This document shows, one piece after another, positions 25,191 to 33,844 of a DNA stretch of 64,000 bases. The stretch's first letter is position 1; every line of letters starts with the position of its first letter. The position numbers and the translations under genes were made by a program. The DNA comes from Chersky-840 sp035604715 (GTDB lineage Bacteria > Actinomycetota > Acidimicrobiia > Acidimicrobiales > UBA8190), in assembly GCA_963731665.1 (NCBI GenBank), contig CAVSWP010000011.1, forward strand, positions 124,001-188,000. Reading direction: 5' to 3'. The notes below the pieces were generated by a model, which saw only the letters and a program-made list of their open reading frames with translations, was not told where the DNA came from and did not search any database.

Positions 25191-25204
25191 TGAAACAGGT
25201 TACA
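25191..25204. promoter_or_regulatory. KstR-type operator upstream of the fadE26/27-like unit
   Basis: TGAAACAGGTTACA matches TNNAACNNGTTNNA at every defined position on both strands. It lies 30 bases from the minus-strand start and 57 bases from the divergent GNAT gene. Confidence 0.76.
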
Positions 25205-25261
25205 TTTCGGTCCCCGGCGGGGGCCAGCTGCTGCCTATCCTCGGGGACAGTGGAGGGGCCC

Positions 25262-25735
25262 ATGGTGGTCGAACTCGTCGACTCCCGTGTCGTGCGGACG
25301 CTGCGCCACCGCGTGCTGCGACCAGGCCGGCCGGCGTCGGAGTCTGAGTACCCCGACGACGACCACCCACGCGTCGCCCACGTCGCCGTCATGTCGGGCA
25401 CCGACCCCGGCCAGGTGGTGGCGGTGGGGAGCGTGCTCCCCGAGGCTCCCCCCTGGGAGCCCCGGCGCAGCGACGGCTGGCGTGTCCGGGGCATGGCCAC
25501 GCGCCCCGACGCCCGCGGCGAGGGGCTCGGGGCTCTGGTCCTGCGCACCCTGGTCGACCACGTCGCCGCGCAAGGGGGTGGGCTTGTGTGGTGCAACGCC
25601 CGGGTCCCCGCCCAAGGGCTCTACGGGCGCGCCGGGTTCGCGACCCGGGGTGCGGTCTTCGAACTGCGCTTCATCGGCCCCCACGTGCAGATGTGGCGGA
25701 CCGTCCCTCGTGCCGGGCCGCCTGTGCCAAGGTAG
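25262..25735 (+). CDS. GNAT-family N-acetyltransferase
   Basis: The 157-aa protein has the acetyl-CoA loop RPDARGEGLGALVL near residue 79 and the YGRAGFATRG end typical of GNAT enzymes. ATG 25262 follows a GGAGGGG site; an in-frame GTG at 25250, eight bases after TATCCT, is an alternative leaderless start. It is divergent from the fadE26/27 pair and ends 37 bases before the thiolase gene. Substrate unknown. Confidence 0.8.
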   Translation: MVVELVDSRVVRTLRHRVLRPGRPASESEYPDDDHPRVAHVAVMSGTDPGQVVAVGSVLPEAPPWEPRRSDGWRVRGMATRPDARGEGLGALVLRTLVDHVAAQGGGLVWCNARVPAQGLYGRAGFATRGAVFELRFIGPHVQMWRTVPRAGPPVPR

Positions 25736-25772
25736 GGCCCTTCCCCGACACGCACCCAAGGAGCTCGCCGAC

Positions 25773-26975
25773 ATGCCCGACGCCGTCATCGTCGCCACCG
25801 GAAGAACGCCCATCGGGCGCGCCAACAAGGGCTCGCTGGTGACCTGCCGGCCCGACGACCTGACCGCCCTCGTAATCCGAGAGGTCCTCGCCAAGGTGCC
25901 GCAGCTCGACCCCGCCGAGGTCGAGGACGTCATGATCGGGTGCGGGCAGCCCGCCGGCGAGGCCGGGTACAACGTGGCCCGGGTGGCCGCCCTGCTGGCC
26001 GGGGTGGCCGTGCCCGGGGTCACGGTCAACCGGTACTGCTCCTCTTCGCTGCAGACCATCCGCATGGCGGCGCACGCCATCAAGGCGGGCGAGGGTGACG
26101 TGTTCGTGGCCGGTGGTGTGGAGACCGTGAGCCGCTTCCAGTTCGGCGCGTCGGACACCGGCCCCCACAACCCGGCCTTCGCCGACGCCGAGGCCCGCAC
26201 CGCGGCCCGCAACGCCGCGGTCACCGAGCCGTGGACGCCCCCGCCGGGCCTCAACGACGTCTACATCGCCATGGGCCAGACCGCCGAGAACGTCGCCGAG
26301 TTCGAGAAGGTCTCCCGCCTGGAGATGGACGAGTTCGCGGCGCTCAGCCAGAACCGGGCGGTGGAGTCCCAGAAGAACGGGTTCTTCGAGCGAGAGATCA
26401 TCCCCGTGACCCTGGCCGACGGCACCGTGGTGACCAAGGACGACGGGCCCCGCCCCGACACCACCGTCGAGGGGCTCTCCGCCCTCAAGCCGGTGTTCCG
26501 CGAGGGGGGGACGGTCACCGCCGGCAACGCCTGTCCTCTCAACGACGGCGCCGCCGCCGTGGTCGTGATGTCCGTCTCCAAGGCCTCCGAGCTCGGCATC
26601 ACCCCCCTGGCCCGCATCGTCTCGAGCGGCGTCTCGGCGCTCGACCCCGAGATCATGGGACTGGGTCCCGTCGAGGCGTGCCGCCAGGCCCTGGCGCGGG
26701 CCGGCAAGACCATCGACGACATCGACCGCGTCGAGATCAACGAGGCCTTCGCCGCCCAGGTCATCCCGTCGGCCCGGCATCTGGGCATCGACTGGGCCAA
26801 GCTCAACGTGAAAGGCGGGGCCATCGCGCTCGGCCATCCCTTCGGCATGACCGGGGCGCGCATCATGACCACGCTCCTCAACGCCCTCGACGACGACGAC
26901 GTGACGTGGGGGCTCGAGTCGATGTGCGTCGGGGGCGGCCAGGGCATGGCCATGGTCGTCGAGCGCCTGTCGTAG
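25773..26975 (+). CDS. Acetyl-CoA acetyltransferase / FadA5-like thiolase
   Basis: The 400-aa thiolase has nucleophile Cys89 in NRYCSSSLQ, NEAFA, His355 in GGAIALGHPFG and Cys385 in CVGGGQG, so the triad is intact. It would release acetyl-CoA from a 3-ketoacyl-CoA. Next to the FadE26/27-like pair, a role like FadA5 (cleaving 3-oxo side-chain CoA of cholesterol) or FadA6 (ring C/D) is plausible. A general acetoacetyl-CoA thiolase cannot be excluded. ATG 25773 follows AAGGAG. An AMP-ligase gene follows after a short duplicated spacer. Confidence 0.87.
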   Translation: MPDAVIVATGRTPIGRANKGSLVTCRPDDLTALVIREVLAKVPQLDPAEVEDVMIGCGQPAGEAGYNVARVAALLAGVAVPGVTVNRYCSSSLQTIRMAAHAIKAGEGDVFVAGGVETVSRFQFGASDTGPHNPAFADAEARTAARNAAVTEPWTPPPGLNDVYIAMGQTAENVAEFEKVSRLEMDEFAALSQNRAVESQKNGFFEREIIPVTLADGTVVTKDDGPRPDTTVEGLSALKPVFREGGTVTAGNACPLNDGAAAVVVMSVSKASELGITPLARIVSSGVSALDPEIMGLGPVEACRQALARAGKTIDDIDRVEINEAFAAQVIPSARHLGIDWAKLNVKGGAIALGHPFGMTGARIMTTLLNALDDDDVTWGLESMCVGGGQGMAMVVERLS

Positions 26976-27005
26976 GCGCGGGCCGACAGGGCGCGGGCGG
27001 ACAGG
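26976..27005 (+). repeat. 15-bp tandem duplication directly after a stop codon
   Basis: GCGCGGGCCGACAGG and GCGCGGGCGGACAGG (14/15 identical) begin on the base after the thiolase stop. The second copy supplies part of the AGGAGGT ribosome binding site of the next gene. Confidence 0.75.
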
Positions 27006-27016
27006 AGGTAGACCAC

Positions 27017-28576
27017 GTGGCGGCCGGAATCTACGACGTGGGTTCGATGTGGCAACTGGTCGACGCCCGAGCCGCGGCGTCGGCGGACCGTCCCATGCTG
27101 GTCGACGAGGCCGGCCGCCGACTGACCTTCGGCCAGTTCCGGGACCGCTGCGAGGTCGTCGCCGCCGGGCTCCAGGCCATGGGGGTGGGCCCTGCCACGG
27201 CGGTCTCGTGGCAGCTGCCCACCCGGATCGAGACCATCGTGCTCTCCATGGCGCTGGCCCGCCTGGGTGTGGTGCAGAACCCCATCATCCACATCTACCG
27301 CGAGCGCGAGGTGGCCTTCGCCCTGGCCCAGACGGGCGCCGAGTTCTTCTTCGTCCCCGGAGTGTGGAAGGGCTTCGACTTCGTGGCCATGGCCGACACC
27401 ATCGGCGCCGAGCTCGACCGGCCCCCGAAGGTGGTGGTCGCCTACGACTCGCTTCCCGAGGGCGACCCCGCCACCCTGCCCCCGCCGCCGGCCGGCGGTG
27501 ACGACCAGGTGCGCTGGATCTACTACACCTCGGGGACGACCTCGGACCCCAAGGGCGTGCGCCACACCGACACCACCTTGGTGACCGGCGGCCGCGGCCT
27601 CGCCCTGGCGGTGATGCTCAGCGACCAGGACGTGGGGTCCATCGCCTTTCCCTTCGCCCACATCGCCGGCCCCGACTACCTCGTCACCGTCCTCGCCATC
27701 GGCTTCTCGACAGTGCTGCTCGAGTCGTTCGCGCCCGACGTGGCCGTCGAGGTCTTCTCGCGCCACGGGGTCACCATGGCCGGGGGCAGCACCGCCTTCT
27801 ACCAGGCGTACCTCAACGAACAGCGCAAACAGCCGGGGAAGAAGATCATCCCCTCGCTGCGCCTGCTGTCCGGCGGCGGTGCCCCCATGCCCCCGGAGAT
27901 CTTCTACGAGGTGGGCCGCGAGATCGGCGTGACCGTGGCACACGGCTACGGGATGACCGAGATCCCCATGATCTGCATGGGGTCCCCGGCTGACACCGAC
28001 GACCAGCTCGCCAACACCGTGGGTAAGCCCGTCAGCGGTGCCGAGGTCCGCATCGTGACCCTCGACGAGGACGAGGCCCCCACCGGGGTCGACGGCGAGG
28101 TGCGGGTGCGCGGTCCCATGGTGTGCAAGGGCTACACCGACCCCGTGCTCTCGATGGAGTCCTTCGACGACGAGGGCTTCTTCCGGACCGGCGACGTCGG
28201 CCACCTCCGGCCCGACGGCCATCTGGTGCTCACCGGGCGCCTCAAGGACATCATCATTCGCAAGGGCGAGAACATCTCGGCCAAGGAGATAGAGGACCTC
28301 CTCTACACCCACCCCAAGGTGGGCGACGTCGCCGTGGTCGGGCTGCCCGACCGCGAGCGCGGGGAACGGGTCTGCGCCGTGGTGGAGTCCGCCCCGGGAT
28401 CCCAGCCGCTCACCTTCGACGAGATGGTGGCGCACCTCGGTGCGGCCGGGCTCATGACCCAGAAGGTCCCCGAGCAGCTCGAGGTGGTCGACGCCCTCCC
28501 CCGCAACGACACCTTGAACAAGGTGCTCAAGTACAAGTTGCGAGAAGAGCTGGCGAACAAGCCCTTCCCGAGCTGA
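27017..28576 (+). CDS. AMP-forming acyl-CoA ligase
   Basis: The 519-aa ligase starts at GTG 27017 behind a strong AGGAGGT site; the long open frame upstream runs through the thiolase in another frame and is not coding. It has YYTSGTTSDPKG near residue 169, GYGMTEIP, RTGDVGHLRPDGHLVLTGR and RKGENISAKEIEDLLY. It resembles cyclohexanecarboxylate/FadD3-like ligases that activate ring-derived acids, but this is a family-level guess. It probably forms an operon with the thiolase and perhaps the sulfatase. The gene end lies in a triple 17-bp repeat. Confidence 0.85.
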   Translation: MAAGIYDVGSMWQLVDARAAASADRPMLVDEAGRRLTFGQFRDRCEVVAAGLQAMGVGPATAVSWQLPTRIETIVLSMALARLGVVQNPIIHIYREREVAFALAQTGAEFFFVPGVWKGFDFVAMADTIGAELDRPPKVVVAYDSLPEGDPATLPPPPAGGDDQVRWIYYTSGTTSDPKGVRHTDTTLVTGGRGLALAVMLSDQDVGSIAFPFAHIAGPDYLVTVLAIGFSTVLLESFAPDVAVEVFSRHGVTMAGGSTAFYQAYLNEQRKQPGKKIIPSLRLLSGGGAPMPPEIFYEVGREIGVTVAHGYGMTEIPMICMGSPADTDDQLANTVGKPVSGAEVRIVTLDEDEAPTGVDGEVRVRGPMVCKGYTDPVLSMESFDDEGFFRTGDVGHLRPDGHLVLTGRLKDIIIRKGENISAKEIEDLLYTHPKVGDVAVVGLPDRERGERVCAVVESAPGSQPLTFDEMVAHLGAAGLMTQKVPEQLEVVDALPRNDTLNKVLKYKLREELANKPFPS

Positions 28577-28612
28577 TGCCCTTGCCGAGCTGATGCCCTT
28601 GCCGAGCTGACA
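28562..28612 (+). repeat. Three tandem 17-bp repeats spanning a stop codon
   Basis: CCCTTCCCGAGCTGATG, CCCTTGCCGAGCTGATG and CCCTTGCCGAGCTGACA lie head to tail. The ligase stop TGA is in copy one, and each further copy repeats the CTGA. Confidence 0.85.
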
Positions 28613-28662
28613 CCGGCGCGACGCGGCACGGGCCGAGCTGCGCCTCACCACAGGGAGGACCC

Positions 28663-30981
28663 ATGGAACGCGGCGAGTTCGAAGGTGTGATCGGGCGCGA
28701 CTATTCGGAGTCGAGCCCGTGGTGGCCGCCACGGCGCCGACCCGCACAGGGGACGCCCAACGTCCTGGTCATCGTGCTCGATGACGTCGGGTTCGCCCAG
28801 TTGGGTTGCTTCGGGTCCGACATCGACACGCCCGTCCTCGACGGCCTGGCGGCGCAGGGCCTGCGGTTCACGAACTTCCACACCACGTCGCTGTGCTCTC
28901 CCACCCGGGCCTGCGTGCTCACGGGTCGCAATCACCACTCCAACGGCATGGGCAGGATCGTGGAGCTCGCCACCGGGTTCCCCGGATACGACGCCCGCAT
29001 CCCCGTCGCCAACGGCATGCTCGCCGAGATCCTGGTGGCCGAGGGCTTCTCCACCTGGGCCGTGGGCAAGTGGCACCTCACCCCCGAGGACGAGTGCCAC
29101 GAGGCGGCGCCGCGCACCCGCTGGCCCCTGGGTCGCGGCTTCGAGCGCTTCTACGGGTTCATGGAAGGCGAGACGCATCAGTTCGTCCCGGCCCTGGTCT
29201 CCGACAACCACCAGATCCCCCCGCCCCGGCGTCCCGAGAACGGCTACCACCTCACCGAGGATCTCGTGGACCACGCCATCGAGCTCGTGAAGGACCTGCG
29301 CGCCGTCGACCTCGACAAGCCTTTCTTCCTGTACTTCTGCCCGGGCGCCTGTCACGCGCCGCACCAGTCGCCGCGATCGTGGATCGAGCGCTACCGCGGC
29401 GTCTTCGACGGCGGCTGGGACACCTGGCGCACGGCCACGCTGACACGCCAGATCGACTCGGGCGTCCTCCCCCGGGGCACCGAGCTCTCCCCCCGGCCTG
29501 ACTGGGTGCCGGCGTGGGACTCGCTGTCAGACGGCGCCCGGCGTCTCTACGCCCGTTACATGGAGGCCTTCGCCGGCTTCCTGAGCCACACCGACCACCA
29601 CATCGGTCGGCTCTTCGACGCCCTGGAGCAGACCGGCGACCTCGACAACACCATGGTGGTCGTGCTGTCGGACAACGGGGCCAGCTCCGAGGGCGGCCCC
29701 ACCGGCTCGGTGAACGACCTGCGACCGTGGAACATGGCCCCGCGCACCGTGGAGGAGGGGCTGGCCCGCATCGATGAGATCGGTGGGCCCCTGTGTCACA
29801 ACAACTACCCCTGGGGATGGACCGTCGCCGGCAACACCCCGTTCAAGCGTTGGAAGCGCGAGACCCACGAGGGTGGAGTCGCCGATCCGCTCATCGTGCG
29901 CTGGCCCCGGGGCATCGCGGCCCGGGGCGAGACCCGGCACCAGTACGTCCACGCCGTGGACATATTCCCCACCATTCTCGAGACCCTCGGGATCGACCCG
30001 CCCACGACCCTGGGCGGCGTCGCGCAGAACCCGGTGGAGGGCACGTCCTTCACCTACTGCTTCACCGACGCCACGGCGGCGAGCCGCCACCACACCCAGT
30101 ACTACGAGATGTTCGGGTGCCGGGCCATCTACCACGAAGGGTGGAAGGCGGTCACGTACCACCCCATCCAGGACACCCGGGTGGCGTTCGACGACGACGT
30201 CTGGGAGCTCTACCACGTGGCCGAGGACGCTTCGGAGTGCCACGACCTGGCGACGACCCACCCCGACAAGCTCCAAGAGCTCGTGGCACGGTGGTGGGTC
30301 GAGGCCGAAAGCCACCAGGTCCTCCCCCTCGACAACCGGCCCTTCTCGGAGTTCGTGCTGGCCCGCCCCCCCGCCGTCGCACCCCGGACGCGCTACGTCT
30401 ACTACCCGGGAGCCTCCGTGGTCCCGGAGATGGTGGCGGTGAACATCCGCAACCGGCCCCACGTCGTGCGCGCCCAGATCGAGGTCCCCGGCAACGGCGT
30501 CGATGGCGGCGGCAGCGAGGGTCGGGGCGGCGGCACGGTGAGCGGCGTCCTCCTCGCCCAGGGATCGGGGCTCGGTGGGTGGGCGTTCTACATGGTGGAC
30601 GGCCGGCCGGCGTACGTCCACAACTTCGTGAGCCTCGAGGAGCACCACATCCGAGCCGACCCCGACGTCCCCCCGATCGGTGCCGGGCGCCACGAGGTGG
30701 CGTTCGCCTTCGCCAAGACGGTGGACCACGCCGGGACGGGCCGGCTGCTGGTCGACGGGACGGTCGTGGGCGAGGGAACCATCCCCCGGTTCACGCCGAT
30801 GCGCTTCTCGATCAGCGGAGCGGGACTCACGTGTGGGTACAGCGACGGCCTTCCCGTGACGCGTGAGTACGAAGCACCGTTCGCCTTCAGCGGCCGCATC
30901 ATCCGGGTCATCGTCGACGTCGACGGCGAGCCGTTCGTCGACGCCGAGGCCGACGCCCAATTCGCCCTGGCGCGCCAGTAG
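28663..30981 (+). CDS. Arylsulfatase (type I, formylglycine-dependent)
   Basis: The 772-aa sulfatase has the metal-binding VLDDVGFAQLG (Asp40/41) and the formylglycine motif CSPTR with Cys78. Further family features are GKWHL near 125, VVLSDNGASSEGG and a long C-terminal beta domain ending after AFSGRIIRVIVDV. Size and layout match the large actinobacterial/Pseudomonas arylsulfatases such as AtsD. Activation needs a formylglycine-generating enzyme, which is not in the window. No signal peptide is visible, so it is probably cytoplasmic. Its place after thiolase and ligase genes suggests desulfation of an organic (perhaps sterol) sulfate, which is inference. Confidence 0.9.
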   Translation: MERGEFEGVIGRDYSESSPWWPPRRRPAQGTPNVLVIVLDDVGFAQLGCFGSDIDTPVLDGLAAQGLRFTNFHTTSLCSPTRACVLTGRNHHSNGMGRIVELATGFPGYDARIPVANGMLAEILVAEGFSTWAVGKWHLTPEDECHEAAPRTRWPLGRGFERFYGFMEGETHQFVPALVSDNHQIPPPRRPENGYHLTEDLVDHAIELVKDLRAVDLDKPFFLYFCPGACHAPHQSPRSWIERYRGVFDGGWDTWRTATLTRQIDSGVLPRGTELSPRPDWVPAWDSLSDGARRLYARYMEAFAGFLSHTDHHIGRLFDALEQTGDLDNTMVVVLSDNGASSEGGPTGSVNDLRPWNMAPRTVEEGLARIDEIGGPLCHNNYPWGWTVAGNTPFKRWKRETHEGGVADPLIVRWPRGIAARGETRHQYVHAVDIFPTILETLGIDPPTTLGGVAQNPVEGTSFTYCFTDATAASRHHTQYYEMFGCRAIYHEGWKAVTYHPIQDTRVAFDDDVWELYHVAEDASECHDLATTHPDKLQELVARWWVEAESHQVLPLDNRPFSEFVLARPPAVAPRTRYVYYPGASVVPEMVAVNIRNRPHVVRAQIEVPGNGVDGGGSEGRGGGTVSGVLLAQGSGLGGWAFYMVDGRPAYVHNFVSLEEHHIRADPDVPPIGAGRHEVAFAFAKTVDHAGTGRLLVDGTVVGEGTIPRFTPMRFSISGAGLTCGYSDGLPVTREYEAPFAFSGRIIRVIVDVDGEPFVDAEADAQFALARQ

Positions 30982-31001
30982 CGGACCGGGTCAGGACGGC
31001 C

Positions 31002-31289
31002 TTACGCCCCGGGGGGCGGCCGGCGCCCGGCTCGTTGGGCGCGGCGCACCGAGGCTCCCAACAGCGCGATCACGAGGACCGGCATGAGGGTGACCGTCAC
31101 CGCCCTCCCCACCCCGTGGTGGGCGAGCAGGGCGACGACGCCGACGGCCAGCACCGCGCCCACCAGGAGCTCGGGAGTGTCCCCCACCAGGAACTCCCAC
31201 CAGAACCGCCCGAACGCGGAGCCGTAGCGCCGGATCCGTGACCGGTCCGGTCGTTCGGTGGGGCGCCGGACGTCAGACAACTTCGACAC
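31002..31289 (-). CDS. Small membrane protein, unknown
   Basis: The 95-aa protein has a basic N terminus, a FWWEFLVGDTPELL segment and two hydrophobic helices (about residues 38-57 and 63-78). Its start overlaps the end of the upstream membrane protein by 17 bases, so the two are co-translated and probably form one complex. No family recognised. Confidence 0.6.
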   Translation of the reverse strand: MSKLSDVRRPTERPDRSRIRRYGSAFGRFWWEFLVGDTPELLVGAVLAVGVVALLAHHGVGRAVTVTLMPVLVIALLGASVRRAQRAGRRPPPGA

Positions 31290-32022
31290 CCGCCCGTCGG
31301 TCTCGTCGGGCCAGCGTCACCGTGGCCAACGTCACCGCGGCGTATACCGCCACGAGCACGGGAATGGCGAGGTCGGACCCGGGCCAACGCACCCCGACTC
31401 CCTCGCCGGCCCAGAAGGTCCCGAAGCTCACCAACATGACGGCGACGGCCATCTTCATGGCGTTCTCCGGGACACCAGCCAGCTGGCGCGACACCACGGC
31501 TCCGACGATGCCCACGACGACCACGGCCGCACCGGCGGCCGCGGCCGCCAGCCCGAGGCGGTGGGCGGTGACACCCAGGGTGAGCACGATCACCACCACC
31601 TCGAGCCCCTCGAGGAACACCCCCTTGAACGCCACCGCGAACGCCGTGGGATCACGACCGGACGAAACCGTGGTCCGCCCCGACAGCTCGGCGACGTGCT
31701 CGGTGAAGATGGCGTCCTCGTCGTGCTTGTCCTTCAGGCCCGCGGCGCGCAGGACAGCCTTGCGCAGCCACTGCAGCCCGAACACCAGCAGCAGGCCCCC
31801 GACCGCGATCCTCAGCCCGGAGAGCGGCACGTAGTGGACGAGGGCCGGGCCGATGGCCGCCACCAGGGCGGCCAACGTCACCAGCGCGGCGGCCACTCCC
31901 TCGAGAGCCGATCGCCATCCCCGGGTGACACCCACGGCCACCACGATGGTGAGCGCCTCGACCATCTCGACCGAACTGGCCAGGAAGACCGACGCCAGCA
32001 GTACGAACGTCGCACTGTTCAC
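31273..32022 (-). CDS. COG4280-like multipass membrane protein
   Basis: The 249-aa protein has about six transmembrane helices arranged as two similar halves. Each half begins with a Glu-rich intramembrane motif: SSVEMVEALTIVVAVG near residue 16 and FLEGLEVVVIVLTLG near 136. This duplicated E-x(2,3)-E pattern recalls cation-transport families such as GDT1/UPF0016 and FTR1. A metal ion transporter is therefore possible, but the substrate cannot be read from sequence. A charged loop near 97-125 separates the halves. It is paired with the small membrane protein downstream. Confidence 0.65.
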   Translation of the reverse strand: MNSATFVLLASVFLASSVEMVEALTIVVAVGVTRGWRSALEGVAAALVTLAALVAAIGPALVHYVPLSGLRIAVGGLLLVFGLQWLRKAVLRAAGLKDKHDEDAIFTEHVAELSGRTTVSSGRDPTAFAVAFKGVFLEGLEVVVIVLTLGVTAHRLGLAAAAAGAAVVVVGIVGAVVSRQLAGVPENAMKMAVAVMLVSFGTFWAGEGVGVRWPGSDLAIPVLVAVYAAVTLATVTLARRDRRAGVEVV

Positions 32023-32330
32023 GTCATCGTCACCTCACCTCACGTCATCGTCGCCGCAGCTGCCGGGTCCCGAGGGGCACTCGCCATCATTCAAGGCTAG
32101 GCGCCCAAACGAGAGTGGGCGCACGGCGGCGGCGTTGCGGGCCGGCCGGGTGATCCGGGCGGCCGGTGGCTCACAGCGTGCGCTCGCGAGCGCTCGGCCC
32201 GAAGCCCGGCGCCGCCGACCATTGGCCAGCGGCGGTCCCGACGGGAAAGATATGGTGCGCGCCGTGGGACGGCGGGGCGCCGGCAGCCCGGCGTCTCGTC
32301 GAGCACCCGATCACCGACCTGGAGGTACTG
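32023..32330 (+). other. 308-bp intergenic region
   Basis: No gene is supported here. CACGTCATCGTC occurs twice near the left edge, about 20 bases apart. A TATGGT hexamer (32251-32256) could be the -10 of the SnoaL-like gene, giving a leader of roughly 70 bases that ends in a GGAGG site. Confidence 0.5.
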
Positions 32331-32792
32331 ATGGGCACGTGGGACCGCGCTGAGCTGCAGAAGGCGCACGACAACTACGTGGCGGTGGCCAACGAGGCGG
32401 GTCGCAGCGGGGACTGGCGCCGCTGGGTCGAGCTGTTCACCGAGGACGCCGAATACATCGAGCACCTCTTCGGGCGCTTCGTCGGCCGCGAGAGGATCTT
32501 CGAGTGGATCTCGACGACGATGGCGCAGTGGCCGAACACCGAGATGACCATGTTCCCTCACGACTGGTGCGTGTGCGACGTGGAACGAGGCTGGTGGATC
32601 TGCCAGATCGAGAACCGCTTCAACGATCCCGGTGACGGGGTCGTCTACCAGTCTGCGAACATCACCATCCTCAAGTACGCGGGCAACATGCGCTTCTCCT
32701 CCGAGGAGGACGTCTACAACCCGGCCAACTTTGCGCCCGCGGTGAAAGAGTGGATGGCGGCGAAGAAGGCGCACACCGTCGAGCCGGGCTGA
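32331..32792 (+). CDS. SnoaL-like / NTF2-fold protein
   Basis: The 153-aa protein has the alpha+beta cone pattern of SnoaL_4-type proteins: an N-terminal helix pair, RRWVELFTEDAEYIEHLFGRFVGR, and later strands with WWICQIENRF. ATG 32331 follows GGAGGTACTG. Members include steroid isomerases, polyketide cyclases and dehydratases; residues here do not settle which. The alpha/beta hydrolase gene begins 20 bases downstream, so they are likely co-transcribed. Confidence 0.72.
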   Translation: MGTWDRAELQKAHDNYVAVANEAGRSGDWRRWVELFTEDAEYIEHLFGRFVGRERIFEWISTTMAQWPNTEMTMFPHDWCVCDVERGWWICQIENRFNDPGDGVVYQSANITILKYAGNMRFSSEEDVYNPANFAPAVKEWMAAKKAHTVEPG

Positions 32793-32812
32793 TTCCTCAT
32801 GGAGTCGACCGG

Positions 32813-33817
32813 GTGACCAGCGCCGATCGACGCGCCCCGGATGAGCCCGGCGCCGGGGTGGTGCGCACCCCGGACGAGCGCTTCGCGGGGATCGCCGGGT
32901 ACCCCTTCGAGCCGAATTACGTCACGGTGGACGCGCCGGGGGTCGACCCCTTGCGCATGCACTACGTCGACGCCGGCCCGCGGCACGGCCCGGTCGTCCT
33001 CCTCGTCCACGGCCAGCCCACCTGGTCGTATCTGTACCGCACGGTCATCCCCGTGCTCACCGCCCGGGGACTTCGCGTCGTGGCTCCCGACAACATCGGG
33101 TACGGACGGTCGGACAAGCTCACCGAACGGACCCGCTACACCTATCGCCGCCACGTCCAGTGGATGACCAGCCTGGTCGAGAGCCTCGATCTGCGCGCCA
33201 TCACGCTCGTCGCCCAGGACTGGGGTGGGCCCATCGGCCTGGGCACCCTGGCAGCGGCGGAGGAGCGCTTCGCCCGGGTGGTGGCCACGAACACCGTCCT
33301 GCACAGCTCAGACCCGATGCTCGACGGCAAGCTCACCTGGGCCAACCACGCCACCGGGGACGGGCGCGTCGTCCTCGAGGAGTCCCTCGTCGAATACGTG
33401 CAGTACTGCCAGCGTGCACCGGAGCTGGTGGCCGGCAATTTCCTGTACTCGGCGTCGGGCCCGCTCGCCGCCGAGGTGCTCGCCGCCTACGACGCCCCGT
33501 TCCCCGACCAGTCCTTCACCGCCGGCATGCGACAGATGACCGGGCTGATCCCCCTCACCCCCAACGACCCCGGAGCGGCCATCTCCCGGGCCACGCTGGG
33601 CGTGCTCGAACGATGGGAGCAGCCCTTCCTGACCGCCTACTCCGACGGTGACCCCGCCACCCGGGGATGGGAGGCCGTGTTCCAGCAACGGGTGCCCGGC
33701 GCGGCAGGCCTGGCACACCCCACCATCCACGGTGCCGGTCACTTCGTCCCCGAGGAACGGGGCGAGGAGCTCGGTTCCATCGTCGGGGACTTCATCGAGG
33801 CCACCGCATCGCCCTGA
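32813..33817 (+). CDS. Haloalkane dehalogenase-like alpha/beta hydrolase
   Basis: The 334-aa protein follows the haloalkane dehalogenase pattern: VHGQPTWSYLYR near residue 65 and nucleophile Asp136 in VAQDWGGPIGL, with Trp137 as one halide-stabilising residue. The catalytic His lies in HGAGHFVPEE. The Asn of the usual HGNP motif, a second halide ligand in the DhaA/LinB subfamily, is Gln here, so epoxide or other ester substrates are possible. GTG 32813 is chosen as start because the preceding frame overlaps the SnoaL-like gene. Confidence 0.78.
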   Translation: MTSADRRAPDEPGAGVVRTPDERFAGIAGYPFEPNYVTVDAPGVDPLRMHYVDAGPRHGPVVLLVHGQPTWSYLYRTVIPVLTARGLRVVAPDNIGYGRSDKLTERTRYTYRRHVQWMTSLVESLDLRAITLVAQDWGGPIGLGTLAAAEERFARVVATNTVLHSSDPMLDGKLTWANHATGDGRVVLEESLVEYVQYCQRAPELVAGNFLYSASGPLAAEVLAAYDAPFPDQSFTAGMRQMTGLIPLTPNDPGAAISRATLGVLERWEQPFLTAYSDGDPATRGWEAVFQQRVPGAAGLAHPTIHGAGHFVPEERGEELGSIVGDFIEATASP

Positions 33818-33844
33818 CCGACCCGGGGCCAGGCGGCGGCGGTA

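Noticed and set aside
26261..28747. 828-codon minus-strand open frame
   Set aside because: Antisense to the thiolase and ligase; composition and lack of motifs mark it as a shadow.
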